Source: Frankia sp. AgB1.9 (GTDB lineage Bacteria > Actinomycetota > Actinomycetes > Frankiales > Frankiaceae). From it: DNA of 64,000 nucleotides. The notes below the pieces were generated by a model. It saw only the letters and a program-made list of their open reading frames with translations. It ran no database searches and was not told where the DNA came from. The stretch is taken from assembly GCF_016786355.1 (NCBI RefSeq), contig NZ_JADWYX010000033.1:1-64000 (forward strand), in the 5' to 3' direction. This document shows, piece after piece, positions 8,602 through 18,979 of this stretch (positions are counted from its first letter, which is position 1; each line of letters opens with the position of its first letter). Position numbers and translations under genes: made by a program.

Positions 8602-8643
8602 GTTAATGGGCGCTAACCTGGCCGCATGTTAGCGGCCACTAAC
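8602..8643. promoter_or_regulatory. Tandem palindromic operators before accD1
   Basis: Two 16-bp sites, GTTAATGGGCGCTAAC (8602-8617) and GTTAGCGGCCACTAAC (8628-8643), share GTTA-N8-TAAC ends and lie 26 bp apart. The second overlaps the ATG at 8626. This is the layout of a TetR-type repressor acting on the leucine-degradation operon; in mycobacteria a TetR regulator (BkaR) sits near the same genes, but no such gene is present here. Confidence 0.65.
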
Positions 8644-10275
8644 CTGTCTCACCCGTTTGGGCCGGCGGCTGGGACGGTGCTCACGAGCAGCGTCGACGCG
8701 GACTCGGCGGAGGGCAAGGCGAACGCGGCCCGGCATGCGGAGCTGGTCGCCCAGCTGCGAGCCAAGCTCGACGGGGCGCGTAGCGGCCCGGAGTCGGCTG
8801 TGCGCCGGCATGTCGAGCGCGGCAAGCTGCTCCCCCGCGACCGGGTCGACGGGCTGCTCGACCGGGGCAGCCCGTTCCTGGAGCTGTCGCCGCTCGCCGC
8901 CGACGGGATGTACGACGGTGACGCGCCGGGGGCCGGGATCATCACCGGGATCGGGCGGGTCGCCGGCCGGGAGTGCGTGATCGTCGCCAACGACGCCACC
9001 GTCAAGGGCGGCACGTACTACCCGATGACGGTCAAGAAGCACCTGCGCGCGCAGGAGGTGGCCCTGCACAACCGGCTGCCCTGCGTCTACCTGGTCGACT
9101 CGGGCGGGGCCTTCCTGCCGCTGCAGGACGACGTCTTCCCGGACCGGGAGCACTTCGGCCGGATCTTCTTCAACCAGGCGACCATGTCGCGCCGCGACAT
9201 CCCGCAGATCGCGGCCGTGCTCGGCTCGTGCACGGCCGGCGGCGCGTACGTACCGGCGATGAGCGACGAGGCCGTGATCGTCCGCGACCAGGGCACGATC
9301 TTCCTCGGCGGCCCGCCGCTGGTGAAGGCCGCGACCGGCGAGGTCGTCTCCGCCGAGGAGCTGGGTGGCGGCCTGCTGCACTCACGGACGTCCGGTGTGA
9401 CCGACCATCTGGCCGAGGACGACGCGGACGCGCTGCGGATCGTCCGCCAGATCGTCGGCGCCCTTGGGCCGCGCGCGGCCCGGCCGTGGGACGTCGTCCC
9501 GACCGAGCCGCCGGCCGTCGACCCGGAGACGCTCTACGCCGCCGTGCCGACCGACGCGAAGATCCCGTATGACGTCCGCGAGGTGATCGCGAGGCTGGTC
9601 GACGGGAGTCGGTTCGCGGAGTTCAAGGCGGAGTACGGCTCGACGCTCGTCTGCGGGACGGCCCACATCCACGGGCATCCGGTCGGGATCATCGCGAACA
9701 ACGGGGTGCTGTTCTCCGAGTCCGCGCTCAAGGGTGCGCACTTCATCGAACTGTGCGACGCCCGGTCGATTCCACTGCTGTTCCTGCAGAACATCACCGG
9801 GTTCATGGTCGGCCGGGAGTACGAGGCCGGCGGGATCGCCAAGCACGGGGCGAAGATGGTGATGGCCGTCGCCTGTGCCCGGGTCTCGAAGTTCACCGTG
9901 GTGATCGGCGGTTCGTTCGGCGCGGGCAACTACTCGATGTGCGGGCGGGCGTACTCGCCCCGGTTCCTGTGGATGTGGCCGAACGCCCGGATCTCGGTGA
10001 TGGGCGGCGACCAGGCCGCGGCCGTGCTGGCCACGATCCGCCGTGACCAGTTGGAGGCGAAGGGCCAGGACTGGCCGGTGGACGCCGAGGAGTCGTTCCG
10101 CCGGCCGATCCGCGAGCAGTACGACGCCCAGGGCAGCCCATACCACTCGACCGCCCGGCTCTGGGACGACGGCGTCATCGACCCGGCCGACACCCGGACC
10201 GTCGTCGGGCTCGCCCTTTCCGTCGCCGCCAACGCCCCGATCGAAGATCGTGGCTACGGCGTCTTCCGAATGTAA
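8626..10275 (+). CDS. accD1: Methylcrotonyl-CoA carboxylase beta subunit (AccD1-like)
   Basis: 549 residues, family size about 530-550. The carboxyltransferase N and C domains are evident: [111 protein letters not shown] and the C-terminal YGVFRM. It transfers CO2 from biotin to 3-methylcrotonyl-CoA in leucine breakdown, with the AccA1-like subunit encoded 35 bp downstream. The ATG at 8626 overlaps an operator and lacks a ribosome site, so translation may be leaderless; an in-frame GTG at 8677 would remove 17 unconserved residues and is a good alternative start. Confidence 0.92.
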   Translation: MLAATNLSHPFGPAAGTVLTSSVDADSAEGKANAARHAELVAQLRAKLDGARSGPESAVRRHVERGKLLPRDRVDGLLDRGSPFLELSPLAADGMYDGDAPGAGIITGIGRVAGRECVIVANDATVKGGTYYPMTVKKHLRAQEVALHNRLPCVYLVDSGGAFLPLQDDVFPDREHFGRIFFNQATMSRRDIPQIAAVLGSCTAGGAYVPAMSDEAVIVRDQGTIFLGGPPLVKAATGEVVSAEELGGGLLHSRTSGVTDHLAEDDADALRIVRQIVGALGPRAARPWDVVPTEPPAVDPETLYAAVPTDAKIPYDVREVIARLVDGSRFAEFKAEYGSTLVCGTAHIHGHPVGIIANNGVLFSESALKGAHFIELCDARSIPLLFLQNITGFMVGREYEAGGIAKHGAKMVMAVACARVSKFTVVIGGSFGAGNYSMCGRAYSPRFLWMWPNARISVMGGDQAAAVLATIRRDQLEAKGQDWPVDAEESFRRPIREQYDAQGSPYHSTARLWDDGVIDPADTRTVVGLALSVAANAPIEDRGYGVFRM

Positions 10276-10310
10276 GCAGCCGGAAGTAAGCAGGAGGAGA
10301 AACGCACTCG

Positions 10311-12422
10311 ATGTTCGACACCGTGCTCGTCGCGAACCGGGGGGAGATCGCCGTCCGGGTCATCCGGACCCTGCGGGAGCTGGGAATCCGGTCGGTCGCG
10401 GTCTACTCGGACGCGGACGCCGGCGCCCGGCACGTTCGGGAGGCGGACGTCGCGGTCCGGATCGGGCCGGCGCCCGCCCGCGAGTCGTACCTGAACACGA
10501 CCGCCGTGCTCGCCGCCGCCTGGGCGACGGGGGCGCAGGCGATCCACCCCGGCTACGGCTTCCTGTCGGAGAACGCGGCGTTCGCGGCGGCCTGCGCCGA
10601 GCAGGGGATCGTCTTCGTCGGGCCGCCGGCGCACGCCGTCGAGGTGATGGGCGACAAGATCACCGCAAAGAAGGCGATGGTGGCGGCCGGGGTGCCGGTC
10701 GTGCCCGGCCGGGCCGAGCCCGGCCTGGACGCGGCGGCGCTGGCCGAGGCGGCCGAGGAGATCGGGTTCCCGGTGCTGCTCAAGCCGTCCGCCGGTGGCG
10801 GCGGCAAGGGCATGCGGATCGTGCGCGTGGCGGCCGAGATGGCCGACGCGGTGGCCTCGGCCCGCCGGGAGGCCGCCAACGCGTTCGGCGACGACACGCT
10901 CTTCCTGGAGCGCTACGTCGACAGTCCGCGCCACATCGAGGTCCAGGTCCTCGCCGACGCCCACGGCAACGTCATCCACCTCGGTGAGCGCGAGTGCTCG
11001 TTGCAGCGACGCCACCAGAAGATCATCGAAGAGGCGCCGTCGGCGCTGCTCACGGCGCTCCCCGACGGCGCGGCCGTGCGGGAGCGGATCGGCCAGGCCG
11101 CCGTCACCGCGGCGGCCGCGGTCGGCTACGTCGGCGCCGGGACCGTCGAGTTCATCGTCGCGGGCGACGAGCCGGAGACCTTCTACTTCCTGGAGATGAA
11201 CACCCGCCTGCAGGTCGAGCACCCGGTGACCGAGCTCGTCACCGGCCTCGACCTGGTCGCCGAGCAGCTGCGGGTCGCCGCCGGCGAGCCGCTGCGGGTA
11301 CGCCAGCAGGACGTGACGCTGACCGGGCACGCGGTCGAGGCCCGCGTCTACGCGGAGGACCCGGGCCGCGGCTTCCTGCCGACCGGCGGCGAGATCCTCG
11401 CCCTGACCGAGCCGGCGGGTGAGGGGGTCCGGGTCGACTCGGGCGTCGCCGCCGGCACGGTCGTCGGCTCGGACTACGACCCGATGCTGTCGAAGGTGAT
11501 CGCCTGGGCCCCGGAGCGGGCCGGCGCGCTGCGCCGCCTGGACGCGGCGCTCGCGCACACCGTGCTGCTCGGCGTCACGACGAACATCGGCTTCCTGCGG
11601 ACGCTGCTCGCGAACCGGGACGTGCGCGCCGGCCGGCTGGACACCGGCCTGGTGGAGCGTCATCTCGCCGAGCTGACGGCCGCCCCGGCGCCGCAGGGCT
11701 CGGCCGAGAACACCTCGGCCCAAGGAACCTCGACCCAAGACACCTCGACCCAGGCAAGCGCGGCCGAAGGCGGCGGGGTCGGGCCGACGGCGGACGCGCT
11801 CGCCGTCTACGCGCTGGCCCAGCTGCTGCGGCTGGAGCCGGCCGGTCCGGTCGTCGACCCGTGGGACGTGCCGTCCGGCTGGCGGGTCGGCGAGGACACC
11901 TGGCTGCGCTGGACACTCGACCTGGGTGCCGGCGCCCGGCCCCGCGTCGAGGTACGGGGCACACCCGCGGCGGCGGCGGTGCGGATCGACGGGCGGGCGC
12001 CGATCGCCGCGGCCGCCAGCCGCGTCGAGGGCCCCGCCGGTACCGAGCTGCTCGTCACCCTGGACGGCGTCACGTCGCGCTGGCGGCTCGCCGACGGCCC
12101 GGACGGCGCGCTGTGGGGCGGTGCCGGCGGCGCCGCCTGGCCGCTCGGCGAGTGGGTCCGCGAGCCGGGCTCCGTGGCGGCCGCGGCCGGCGACGGGCAG
12201 GCGCGCAGCCCGATGCCAGGCACCGTGATCGCGGTCGACGTCGCGGCCGGGGACTCCGTCGCCGCCGGCCAGCGGCTCGCGGTCGTGGAGGCGATGAAGA
12301 TGGAGCACGCGATCACGGCACCGGTCGCCGGACTGGTGAAGGACGTGCTGGTCGCCGTCGGCGCCCGGGTCGCCCTGGACGCGCTGCTCGCCGTCGTCGA
12401 GCCGGCCGCCGACGCGACCTGA
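10311..12422 (+). CDS. accA1: Biotin-carboxylase/BCCP subunit of acyl-CoA carboxylase (AccA1-like)
   Basis: 703 residues. Biotin carboxylase domain about 1-450: [38 protein letters not shown]-grasp [27 protein letters not shown] variable linker with [15 protein letters not shown] repeats (about 466-482) is followed by a C-terminal biotinyl domain with the biotin-accepting lysine in [10 protein letters not shown] (near residue 663). AGGAGGAG lies 12 bases before the ATG. It carboxylates its own biotin with ATP and bicarbonate and supplies the AccD1-like partner; gene order accD1-accA1-acyl-CoA dehydrogenase indicates leucine catabolism. Confidence 0.94.
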   Translation: MFDTVLVANRGEIAVRVIRTLRELGIRSVAVYSDADAGARHVREADVAVRIGPAPARESYLNTTAVLAAAWATGAQAIHPGYGFLSENAAFAAACAEQGIVFVGPPAHAVEVMGDKITAKKAMVAAGVPVVPGRAEPGLDAAALAEAAEEIGFPVLLKPSAGGGGKGMRIVRVAAEMADAVASARREAANAFGDDTLFLERYVDSPRHIEVQVLADAHGNVIHLGERECSLQRRHQKIIEEAPSALLTALPDGAAVRERIGQAAVTAAAAVGYVGAGTVEFIVAGDEPETFYFLEMNTRLQVEHPVTELVTGLDLVAEQLRVAAGEPLRVRQQDVTLTGHAVEARVYAEDPGRGFLPTGGEILALTEPAGEGVRVDSGVAAGTVVGSDYDPMLSKVIAWAPERAGALRRLDAALAHTVLLGVTTNIGFLRTLLANRDVRAGRLDTGLVERHLAELTAAPAPQGSAENTSAQGTSTQDTSTQASAAEGGGVGPTADALAVYALAQLLRLEPAGPVVDPWDVPSGWRVGEDTWLRWTLDLGAGARPRVEVRGTPAAAAVRIDGRAPIAAAASRVEGPAGTELLVTLDGVTSRWRLADGPDGALWGGAGGAAWPLGEWVREPGSVAAAAGDGQARSPMPGTVIAVDVAAGDSVAAGQRLAVVEAMKMEHAITAPVAGLVKDVLVAVGARVALDALLAVVEPAADAT
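11712..11756 (+). repeat. 15-bp tandem repeat in accA1 linker
   Basis: Three imperfect 15-bp units beginning ACCTCG encode the TS(A/T)Q-type pentapeptide repeats linking the carboxylase and biotinyl parts. Length variation here would change linker length without breaking the frame. Confidence 0.75.
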
Positions 12423-12469
12423 CCAGCCGAGAACTGACCGCCCGAGAACGGCGCGACACCACCGACAAG

Positions 12470-12497
12470 CACTCACCGACAAGCACTGCCGAAAAGC
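12470..12497. repeat. 14-bp tandem duplication upstream of fadE19-like gene
   Basis: CACCGACAAGCACT occurs twice head to tail, and a third degraded copy (GCCGAAAAGCACG) follows, just before the ribosome site GGAGGAG of the acyl-CoA dehydrogenase gene. Confidence 0.8.
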
Positions 12498-12513
12498 ACG
12501 GAGGAGCGGACCG

Positions 12514-13665
12514 ATGCCTGACACCCGGCTCACGGACGAGCAGGAGGCGCTGCGCAGGACCGTCGAGGAGTTCGCTCGGGAGGTCGTCGCGCCGGTCGCC
12601 GCCCATCACGACGAGACGAAGACGTTCCCCTACGCGGTCATCGACCAGATGGCCGACCTCGGGCTGTTCGGGCTGCCGTTCCCCGAGGAGTGGGGCGGCC
12701 AGGGCGGTGACTACTTCCTGCTGTGCCTGGCGATCGAGGAGCTGGCCCGGGCCGACTCGTCGGTCGCGATCACGCTGGAGGCCGGGGTCGGGCTCGGCGC
12801 GATGCCGATCTACCGGTTCGGCTCCGAGGAGCAGCGCAAGGAGTGGCTGCCACTGCTGGCCAGCGGCAAGGCGCTCGGCGCGTTCGGGCTGACCGAGCCG
12901 GGCGCGGGCTCGGACGCGGGCGGGACGCGGACCACGGCGAAGCTCGACGGCGACGAGTGGGTGATCAACGGCTCGAAGGCGTTCATCACCAACTCGGGCA
13001 CCGACATCACCAAGGTCGTCACCGTCACCGCCGTCACGGGCCGTTCGGCGGCCGGCAAGCCGGCGATCTCCACGATCATCGTCCCGGTGCCGACGCCCGG
13101 CTTCACCGCCGAGCCGCCGTACTCGAAGGTCGGCTGGCACGCCTCGGACACCCACCCACTGAGCTTCGTCGACGCGCGGGTGCCGGCGGCGAACCTGCTC
13201 GGCGAGGAGGGACGCGGCTACGCGAACTTCCTGCGCATCCTGGACGAGGGCCGGATCGCGATCTCGGCCCTGTCGGTCGGCCTCGCGCAGGCGTGCGTCG
13301 ACGAGTCGGTGAAGTACGCCAAGGAGCGCGAGGCGTTCGGCGTCCCGATCGGGAAGTACCAGGCGATCCAGTTCAAGATCGCCGAGATGGAGGCGCGGGC
13401 GCACGTCGCCAGGACGGCCTACTACGACGCCGCCGCCCGGATGCTCGCCGGCCTGCCGTTCAAGAAGGAGGCCGCGATCGCGAAGCTGTTCTCCTCGGAG
13501 GCCGCCGTCACGAACGCGCGCGAGGCGACGCAGATCTTCGGCGGCTACGGGTTCATGAACGAGTATCCGGTCGCCAGGCACTGGCGCGACGCGAAGATCC
13601 TGGAGATCGGCGAGGGCACCTCCGAGGTCCAGAAGATGCTCATCGCCCGCCACCTCGGGCTCTGA
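12514..13665 (+). CDS. Acyl-CoA dehydrogenase (isovaleryl-CoA dehydrogenase-like, FadE19 type)
   Basis: 383 residues, the usual single-domain length. Landmarks: FGLPFPEEWGGQGGDYF, AFGLTEPGAGSDAGGTRTTA, the INGSKAFITNSG strand, DEGRIAISALSVGLAQACVDESVKYAKEREAFG, and IFGGYGFMNEYPVARHWRDAKILEIGEGTSEVQKMLIARHLGL. The glutamate in KILEIGEGTSE region and the neighbouring carboxylase genes support oxidation of isovaleryl-CoA (or a close branched acyl-CoA) to methylcrotonyl-CoA with electrons passed to ETF. The gene lies 91 bp after accA1, with GGAGGAG before the ATG, and is probably the last gene of the operon. Confidence 0.92.
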   Translation: MPDTRLTDEQEALRRTVEEFAREVVAPVAAHHDETKTFPYAVIDQMADLGLFGLPFPEEWGGQGGDYFLLCLAIEELARADSSVAITLEAGVGLGAMPIYRFGSEEQRKEWLPLLASGKALGAFGLTEPGAGSDAGGTRTTAKLDGDEWVINGSKAFITNSGTDITKVVTVTAVTGRSAAGKPAISTIIVPVPTPGFTAEPPYSKVGWHASDTHPLSFVDARVPAANLLGEEGRGYANFLRILDEGRIAISALSVGLAQACVDESVKYAKEREAFGVPIGKYQAIQFKIAEMEARAHVARTAYYDAAARMLAGLPFKKEAAIAKLFSSEAAVTNAREATQIFGGYGFMNEYPVARHWRDAKILEIGEGTSEVQKMLIARHLGL

Positions 13666-13678
13666 CGCCGCCCGGCGG

Positions 13679-16600
13679 TCACGGATCCGCCACGCTGACG
13701 CGGCCCCGGCCGTCCCGCTTGGCCTGGTAGAGGGCCGCGTCGGCGAGGTCGACGAGCTTCGCCACCGAGCCGTCGGGGCCCGGGACGACGGACGCGGCTC
13801 CGACGCTCACGGTGACGATGGCCTCCTGGGCCGACGGGTGCGGCTCGGCGAGCTCTGCGACGGCGTGGCACAGCCGCCCGGCCAGCCGGGTCGCGGTGTC
13901 CCGGTCCGCGTCCGGCATCACGATCGCGAACTCCTCGCCGCCATAGCGGGCGGCCAGCTCGGTGTCGCGCACGTTCGCCAGCAGGCAGGCGGCCACTCGC
14001 TGCAGGCACCGGTCCCCGGCGGTGTGGCCGAAGCGGTCGTTGTAGCCCTTGAAGTGATCGACGTCGATCATGGCGAGGCCCAGCGGGGTGCGCTGCTGCT
14101 CGGACCGGCCCCATTCGGAGCCGAGGACGTCCTCCAGCCGGCGGCGGTTGGCCAGGCCGGTCAGCGGGTCGGTGACCGAGAGCTGTTCGAGCCGCTGGTT
14201 GGCGGCGGCGAGCTGGCGGGTCCGTTCGGTCACCTTGCGCTCCAGCGACGCGTAGACGAGCGCGTTGTCCAGCGAGACCGTCAGCTGGCCGGCGATCAGC
14301 ATGATCCCCTCCAGGCGCTCGGTCGAGAACGCGCCGCGGATCATCCGGTTCTCCAGCAGCAGCATGGCCCGCAGCTCGCCGCGGATGAGGATCGGCACCG
14401 CGGACAGGGAGCAGCGGTCGAGGCCGGCGAAGTAGGGGTCGCGGCGGAACCGGTCGTCCTGGGTGGCGTCGGCGACGGCGACCGGCTCGTGGGTCCGCTC
14501 GGCGTACCGGACGACCGAGGACGGGACCAGGCCGCGCCGGCCGGCCGCCTCCAGTGGGACCACGGTGCCGGCGCCGTCCGGCACCGACCAGCGGTGCCGG
14601 TCCTCGTCGCGCAGCAGCAGGTGGACGCCGGTCGCGCCGGTCATCTCCGACAGGATGCGCTCGACCCGGGCCCGCAGGCCCGCGATGCCGGTCTCGGAGC
14701 TGAGCGCCTGGGAGGCGGCGACGACGCCGAGCAGGTCGATGGTGCCCGTCGCGAGGGTGGAGCGCCGGCCCATCACCTCCTCGTCCGGCCCGCCGGCCAG
14801 CTGCGCACCGGCCGGCTCGGGGCACAGCGTCGGGTTCACCCAGTCGAGCTGGCTGGCCTTCGCGGTCGCGCCCCACTGCCCGTAGCGGTGCCGGGCGGCG
14901 GCGAGCAGCGATCGGCCCGCCTCGTACATGCCGTGGGCCAGGTAGAACCGCGCGGAGCGTTCGAGGATCAGGGCCTGGTGCCAGGGTCGGCACCGCGCCT
15001 GGCTGTCATGCTGGGCCAGGTCGAACGTGTACGCGGCCTGCTGGAAGTCGCCCCCGGCCCAGGCCCGCTCCGCCTCGACCAGGCGCAGCAGGTGCTGGAA
15101 GTTGGCCGGCGCGTCGGCGGCCCGGGCGGTCAGCCAGGCCACCAGGTCCGCGAGCTCCACCAGCGCGGCGTCCCGCTCGCCGGCCTCCGTCGCCCTGGCC
15201 CGCGCCGCCAGCGCCAGGGCACGCAGCACCCGGGCGATCGCCATCGAGTAGTTGGACCCGGTGGTGGAGCAGAACGGGAGCGCCGCCGCGGTGTGCCGGG
15301 CCAGGTCGGCGGGCTGGTCGAGGATGGCGGCGGCGATCGCCCGGGCGATGTGCATGTGGGCGACGGCCTGCGGGTTGCCCGCCAGCAGGGTCTCCCGGGT
15401 CAGCTCGTCGACCGTCGACTCGGCGACCTCGCCGCGCAGCACGCTGGCCAGCTGCCGGCACGACTGGAACGTCTCCTCGGCGTGGGGGTTGCCCGTCCGC
15501 GCGGCGAGGGCGAGGGCCTCGTCGACCTGCGCCGCGAAGTCCTCGAGTGCCGGCGCGCAGTCCAGCAGGTTGTAAAGCAGCCCGAAGTAGTTCCAGCAGG
15601 CGTTCTGCAGGTGCCCGACCCGGATCAGGCCCGCCAGCACCCGCCGAGCCTCGGCCAGGTTGTCCTCCAGCGCGTCGAACCAGTGCCCGGCGCTCACGGC
15701 GTAGAGGAAACGGGCGTCCCAGAGCTCCGCCTCCCAGCCTTCCGCCTCGTCGGCACCGGCCCGCGCGACGTCGAGAATCCGTCGCATCACCCGGCCGGCG
15801 GTCTCGTAGTCAGCTCGACGCGTGATCAGCGCCCCGGCGATGTGGCCGGCTGGTACCAGCAGCCTCGGGTCCGGCCCGTCCCGCGCCCAGATCCGCAGTA
15901 CGTTCACGGCCAGCCAGACCATCATCGGCTGGTCGTAGAAGAAGGCCGTGGGCATCAGCCGGTTGACGATCCCGACCGCGCGCTGCCACGCGTCGTCGCC
16001 GTCGCCCGACCCGCGCACGTCGGCGGACTCGTCGGTCTGGTCGATCCAGCGGTAGATCTCGGCGAACCCGCGGTCGATCTCCTCGTCGAGGTGGGCGGGA
16101 TCCGGGACGGCCACGCCGAGGCGACGCAGCTGGCCGAGCCCGAGGGACATCGCCTCCCGGCCGCGGCTGCGGTTGGTGAGGCTCATGACCTGCACGGCGG
16201 TGGCGGCCGAGCGCTGGGCCGGACAGGCGCTGAGCCGGCAGATCGCCTGGAACTCGGCGTCGGCCTCCTCCAGCCGGCCCTGGCAGTACAGGGCGGCGTG
16301 CCGCTCGGTGCGCAGCCCGATCAGGCCCTCCACGTCGGCCGGGTCGGCCAGCGGCACCGCGGCGGTCAGGAACCGTTCGGCCAGCAGGTAGTCGCCCAAC
16401 ACGACCGCCTCGACGGCCGCCTGCCGGAACAGCTCACCCATCCTCCGTCGCTCGTCGGCTTCGTGCACCGCGTCGGCCACCCGCAGGTACTGCTGCGCCG
16501 CCGCGTCGACGAACTCGGGCCGGCGGGCCAGCCGCCTGGCCAGCGCGAGCTCCGTGTCGCGCCGCGCAGGCCCGGACACGCCGCCGAGCACCGACTCGCG

Positions 16601-18721
16601 CACCCGGTCGTGGTAGAAGCGGACGCTCTTTCTGTCCTCGGCCGCTGGCACCACCAGGCCGCCGGCCAGCGCGGGGGCGAGCCTCCGGCGGACGTCGTCG
16701 GGCGGCAGGCCGACCGCGACCGCCAGCAGGTCAAGTCGCATCTCGCCGGCAAGGCAGGCCATCGCCACCAGCAGCTCGCGAGTGGCGGGGGGCAGCGTCG
16801 CGACGTGAGCGGTCAGCAGCGCGTCGACGTCGAACAGCTCCGAGCGGCGGCGGCGTAGCGCGGCCCGATCCCACCGCCAGGTTCCGTCGTCCGCGGACAG
16901 CATCCCGTCGTGGCGCAGCGCGTTGATCAGCTCGACCGTGGCGTAGGGGTTGCCGCGAGTGGACGTCGCGACGAGCTGGGCCAGCTCGACGGCGGACGCC
17001 GGCGGCAGGTTCAGCAGGTCGGTCAGCATCGCGGCCTGGCCGGCCGGCGCCAGCCCGCCCAGCCGCAGCCGCCGCGGTCGCACCCGCTGCGCCTCCCAGG
17101 CGGCCAGCAACGGCGTCAGCGGATGCGGCGGGTCCAGGGCGTCCTCTCGGTAGGCACAGACCAGCAGCAGTCCCTCGATCGTCTCCGCGCCGCTGAACAC
17201 CTGGTCGACCAGGCCCAGCGGTGTCCGGCCGGCCCACTGCAGGTCGTCGACGAAGAACACCAGCGGCCGGTCCAGGCGCGCCACGGCGCGCAGGACCCCG
17301 AGGGCGCAGCCCTCCGCGCGTGCCTGCGTGGTCATCGGGTCGCCTGCCTGCGCGCGCACGCTCAGCAGGGCGCCCAGCTCGGGCACGACGGCGGCGGCGA
17401 GCCCGGCGGTGGCGCCCAGCCGGGTCAGCAGCCGGTCCCGCAGCTGCGTCAACGCGGCCTCGGGCTCGGCCAGCAGCAGCCGGCTCAGCCCCCGGAACGC
17501 GTTGCGCACACCGTCGTACTCCTGGTCTCGGCGGTACTGGTCGAACTTGCCGGCGACGAACCAGCCGCCGTGCGCGGCGACGATCGGGCGCAGCTCGTCG
17601 GCCAACGACGTCTTGCCGACGCCGGAGACGCCACTGAGCAGCACCCCGCTGCACCGGCCCGCCATGACGTCGTCGAACGCCTGACGCAGGTCGCCGATCT
17701 CCTCGTCGCGCCCGACCAGGCGGGACGGCGTCAGTGGCCGCGCCGGGACGTCATGCCGGCCCGGACGAGCCACCCGGCCGCCACTGCGCAGCTCGGCCAG
17801 ATCGTGCTCCAGCCCGTCCGCGCTCTGGTACCGGTCGTCGGGCTCCTTCTCCAGCAGGTGCAGGAGAATGCCGGACAGCTCGGGCGACACCTTCGGGTTC
17901 AGCGCCGACGGCGGCGTAGGCGCCCGAGTGCGATGGTCGTGCAGGACGCGCACCGGGTCGCCTGAGCCGAACGGCGGGGCGCCGGTCGCCAGCTCGTACA
18001 GCGTCGCGCCGAGGGCGTACAGGTCGGCCCGCTGGTCGACCGGGCGCCCGGTCCGGCCGGTCAGCTCCGGCGCCAGATACGGCACGGTGCCGACGATCTC
18101 GCGGTGCCCCGAGAACATCGGCGGAGCTGACCGGACCTCGGAGGCCTCGACGACCCCCGCGAGCGCGAAGTCGATCAGGTAAGGCGTGTCTCCGGCGGCG
18201 AGGCCATCCGCGGTACGTCGCCTCGCGGTGCTCGGGTCCGTCGTCACGATGACGTTCGTCGGGTTCACGTCCCGGTGCACCACTCCCCTGCGGTGCATCC
18301 CCGCCAGGGTCTGAGCCAGCCGCTCGGCCAGCGTGAGCAGCTCGGCCGGGTCCAGCGGCAGGGTCCGTTCGGACAGTGGAGCCCCGCCGACGTCCACCAA
18401 CAGGATCGCGTCCGGCGGCGCCTGAGAGCCGTCCCGCGCCAGCTGCGAGATCCCCGGCAGGCCGGCCAGGCGGTCGAGGATCTCCCGCTCATGCCGCAGC
18501 CGCCCCGGCGCGTCCGGCCCGAGCGGCTCCTTGCGGATCACCGGTCCTGTCGGGAGGACGAGGCGGGAGATCCGGGTGCGCTCCGTCTCGTGGAGCAGCA
18601 CGGTCTCAGGGAGCAGTACGGTCCGCGCCGTGCCCCGTGGCGCTGCTGCCCGCGCCGGTGTGGACGGCGGATCACGGCCCGGCGCTATGCCTCCCATCCG
18701 CCGGGCCTCAGCCCACGCCAC
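13679..18721 (-). CDS. Multidomain signalling protein: kinase-like, AAA ATPase, TPR-like, GAF, GGDEF
   Basis: 1680 residues. Order: Ser/Thr kinase-like domain (about 45-315; HRDVNPTN catalytic loop near residue 149, invariant-Lys candidate in VIRKEP, DFG replaced by DFA in LIDFALAG); AAA/MalT-like ATPase (Walker A GVSGVGKTS near 362-370, Walker B LVFFVDDLQW near 485); long helical TPR-like region (about 640-1300); GAF (about 1345-1470); short coiled coil; GGDEF diguanylate cyclase (RYGGEEF near 1591-1597, DPLTGLANRR at its start). The inhibitory I-site reads RDTE, not RxxD. The kinase-AAA-GAF part resembles cyanobacterial HstK-type hybrid kinases, in which a histidine kinase normally ends the protein; here a cyclase does. 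Probably cytosolic, no membrane segment seen. The gene is transcribed alone, convergent with the fadE19-like gene. Confidence 0.9.
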   Translation of the reverse strand: MAWAEARRMGGIAPGRDPPSTPARAAAPRGTARTVLLPETVLLHETERTRISRLVLPTGPVIRKEPLGPDAPGRLRHEREILDRLAGLPGISQLARDGSQAPPDAILLVDVGGAPLSERTLPLDPAELLTLAERLAQTLAGMHRRGVVHRDVNPTNVIVTTDPSTARRRTADGLAAGDTPYLIDFALAGVVEASEVRSAPPMFSGHREIVGTVPYLAPELTGRTGRPVDQRADLYALGATLYELATGAPPFGSGDPVRVLHDHRTRAPTPPSALNPKVSPELSGILLHLLEKEPDDRYQSADGLEHDLAELRSGGRVARPGRHDVPARPLTPSRLVGRDEEIGDLRQAFDDVMAGRCSGVLLSGVSGVGKTSLADELRPIVAAHGGWFVAGKFDQYRRDQEYDGVRNAFRGLSRLLLAEPEAALTQLRDRLLTRLGATAGLAAAVVPELGALLSVRAQAGDPMTTQARAEGCALGVLRAVARLDRPLVFFVDDLQWAGRTPLGLVDQVFSGAETIEGLLLVCAYREDALDPPHPLTPLLAAWEAQRVRPRRLRLGGLAPAGQAAMLTDLLNLPPASAVELAQLVATSTRGNPYATVELINALRHDGMLSADDGTWRWDRAALRRRRSELFDVDALLTAHVATLPPATRELLVAMACLAGEMRLDLLAVAVGLPPDDVRRRLAPALAGGLVVPAAEDRKSVRFYHDRVRESVLGGVSGPARRDTELALARRLARRPEFVDAAAQQYLRVADAVHEADERRRMGELFRQAAVEAVVLGDYLLAERFLTAAVPLADPADVEGLIGLRTERHAALYCQGRLEEADAEFQAICRLSACPAQRSAATAVQVMSLTNRSRGREAMSLGLGQLRRLGVAVPDPAHLDEEIDRGFAEIYRWIDQTDESADVRGSGDGDDAWQRAVGIVNRLMPTAFFYDQPMMVWLAVNVLRIWARDGPDPRLLVPAGHIAGALITRRADYETAGRVMRRILDVARAGADEAEGWEAELWDARFLYAVSAGHWFDALEDNLAEARRVLAGLIRVGHLQNACWNYFGLLYNLLDCAPALEDFAAQVDEALALAARTGNPHAEETFQSCRQLASVLRGEVAESTVDELTRETLLAGNPQAVAHMHIARAIAAAILDQPADLARHTAAALPFCSTTGSNYSMAIARVLRALALAARARATEAGERDAALVELADLVAWLTARAADAPANFQHLLRLVEAERAWAGGDFQQAAYTFDLAQHDSQARCRPWHQALILERSARFYLAHGMYEAGRSLLAAARHRYGQWGATAKASQLDWVNPTLCPEPAGAQLAGGPDEEVMGRRSTLATGTIDLLGVVAASQALSSETGIAGLRARVERILSEMTGATGVHLLLRDEDRHRWSVPDGAGTVVPLEAAGRRGLVPSSVVRYAERTHEPVAVADATQDDRFRRDPYFAGLDRCSLSAVPILIRGELRAMLLLENRMIRGAFSTERLEGIMLIAGQLTVSLDNALVYASLERKVTERTRQLAAANQRLEQLSVTDPLTGLANRRRLEDVLGSEWGRSEQQRTPLGLAMIDVDHFKGYNDRFGHTAGDRCLQRVAACLLANVRDTELAARYGGEEFAIVMPDADRDTATRLAGRLCHAVAELAEPHPSAQEAIVTVSVGAASVVPGPDGSVAKLVDLADAALYQAKRDGRGRVSVADP

Positions 18722-18859
18722 GCACAGTTCATCCCTCCAGCCTGCCCGTCACTGCGGCGCCGCCAACCTCCTGGCGCCGCGGGGCCCGGTCAGGCGCCCC
18801 CGCTCGGACTTGCCTGCGCAGACGCCGATCATCCGGCTCGGCTGGGCAATCCACTGCAT

Positions 18860-18979
18860 CTTGATCGAGAACTGCGCAGGGACAAAAGGGAGGAATTGGG
18901 GTATCGCGCGCCGTTTTGTCTGCGCAGTCAGTGATCAAGGCGCCTCATTGGGGCGTGAGACCGCCTTGATCACTGACTG
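18860..18979. repeat. Nested inverted repeats (CTTGATC...GATCAAG)
   Basis: In the 513-bp gap between the signalling gene and the Nudix gene two inverted repeats share an arm. Outer pair: 18860-18889 with 18911-18939, imperfect, containing CTGCGCAG and GACAAAA. Second pair: 18925-18942 with 18962-18979, a perfect 18-bp match (CAGTCAGTGATCAAGGCG and its complement) around a 19-base loop. The end motif CCTTGATC also ends copy A of the hairpin family at 5567. The rest of the gap (18722-18859 and 18980-19234) shows no gene or clear signal. Confidence 0.85.

Noticed and set aside
10254-12533. 759-codon minus-strand frame
   Set aside because: Lies antisense to the biotin carboxylase gene, which has all expected motifs; the minus frame is low-complexity.
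13838-16858. 1006-codon plus-strand frame opposite the signalling protein
   Set aside because: Gly/Arg/Val-rich shadow of a GC-rich gene, without domains.
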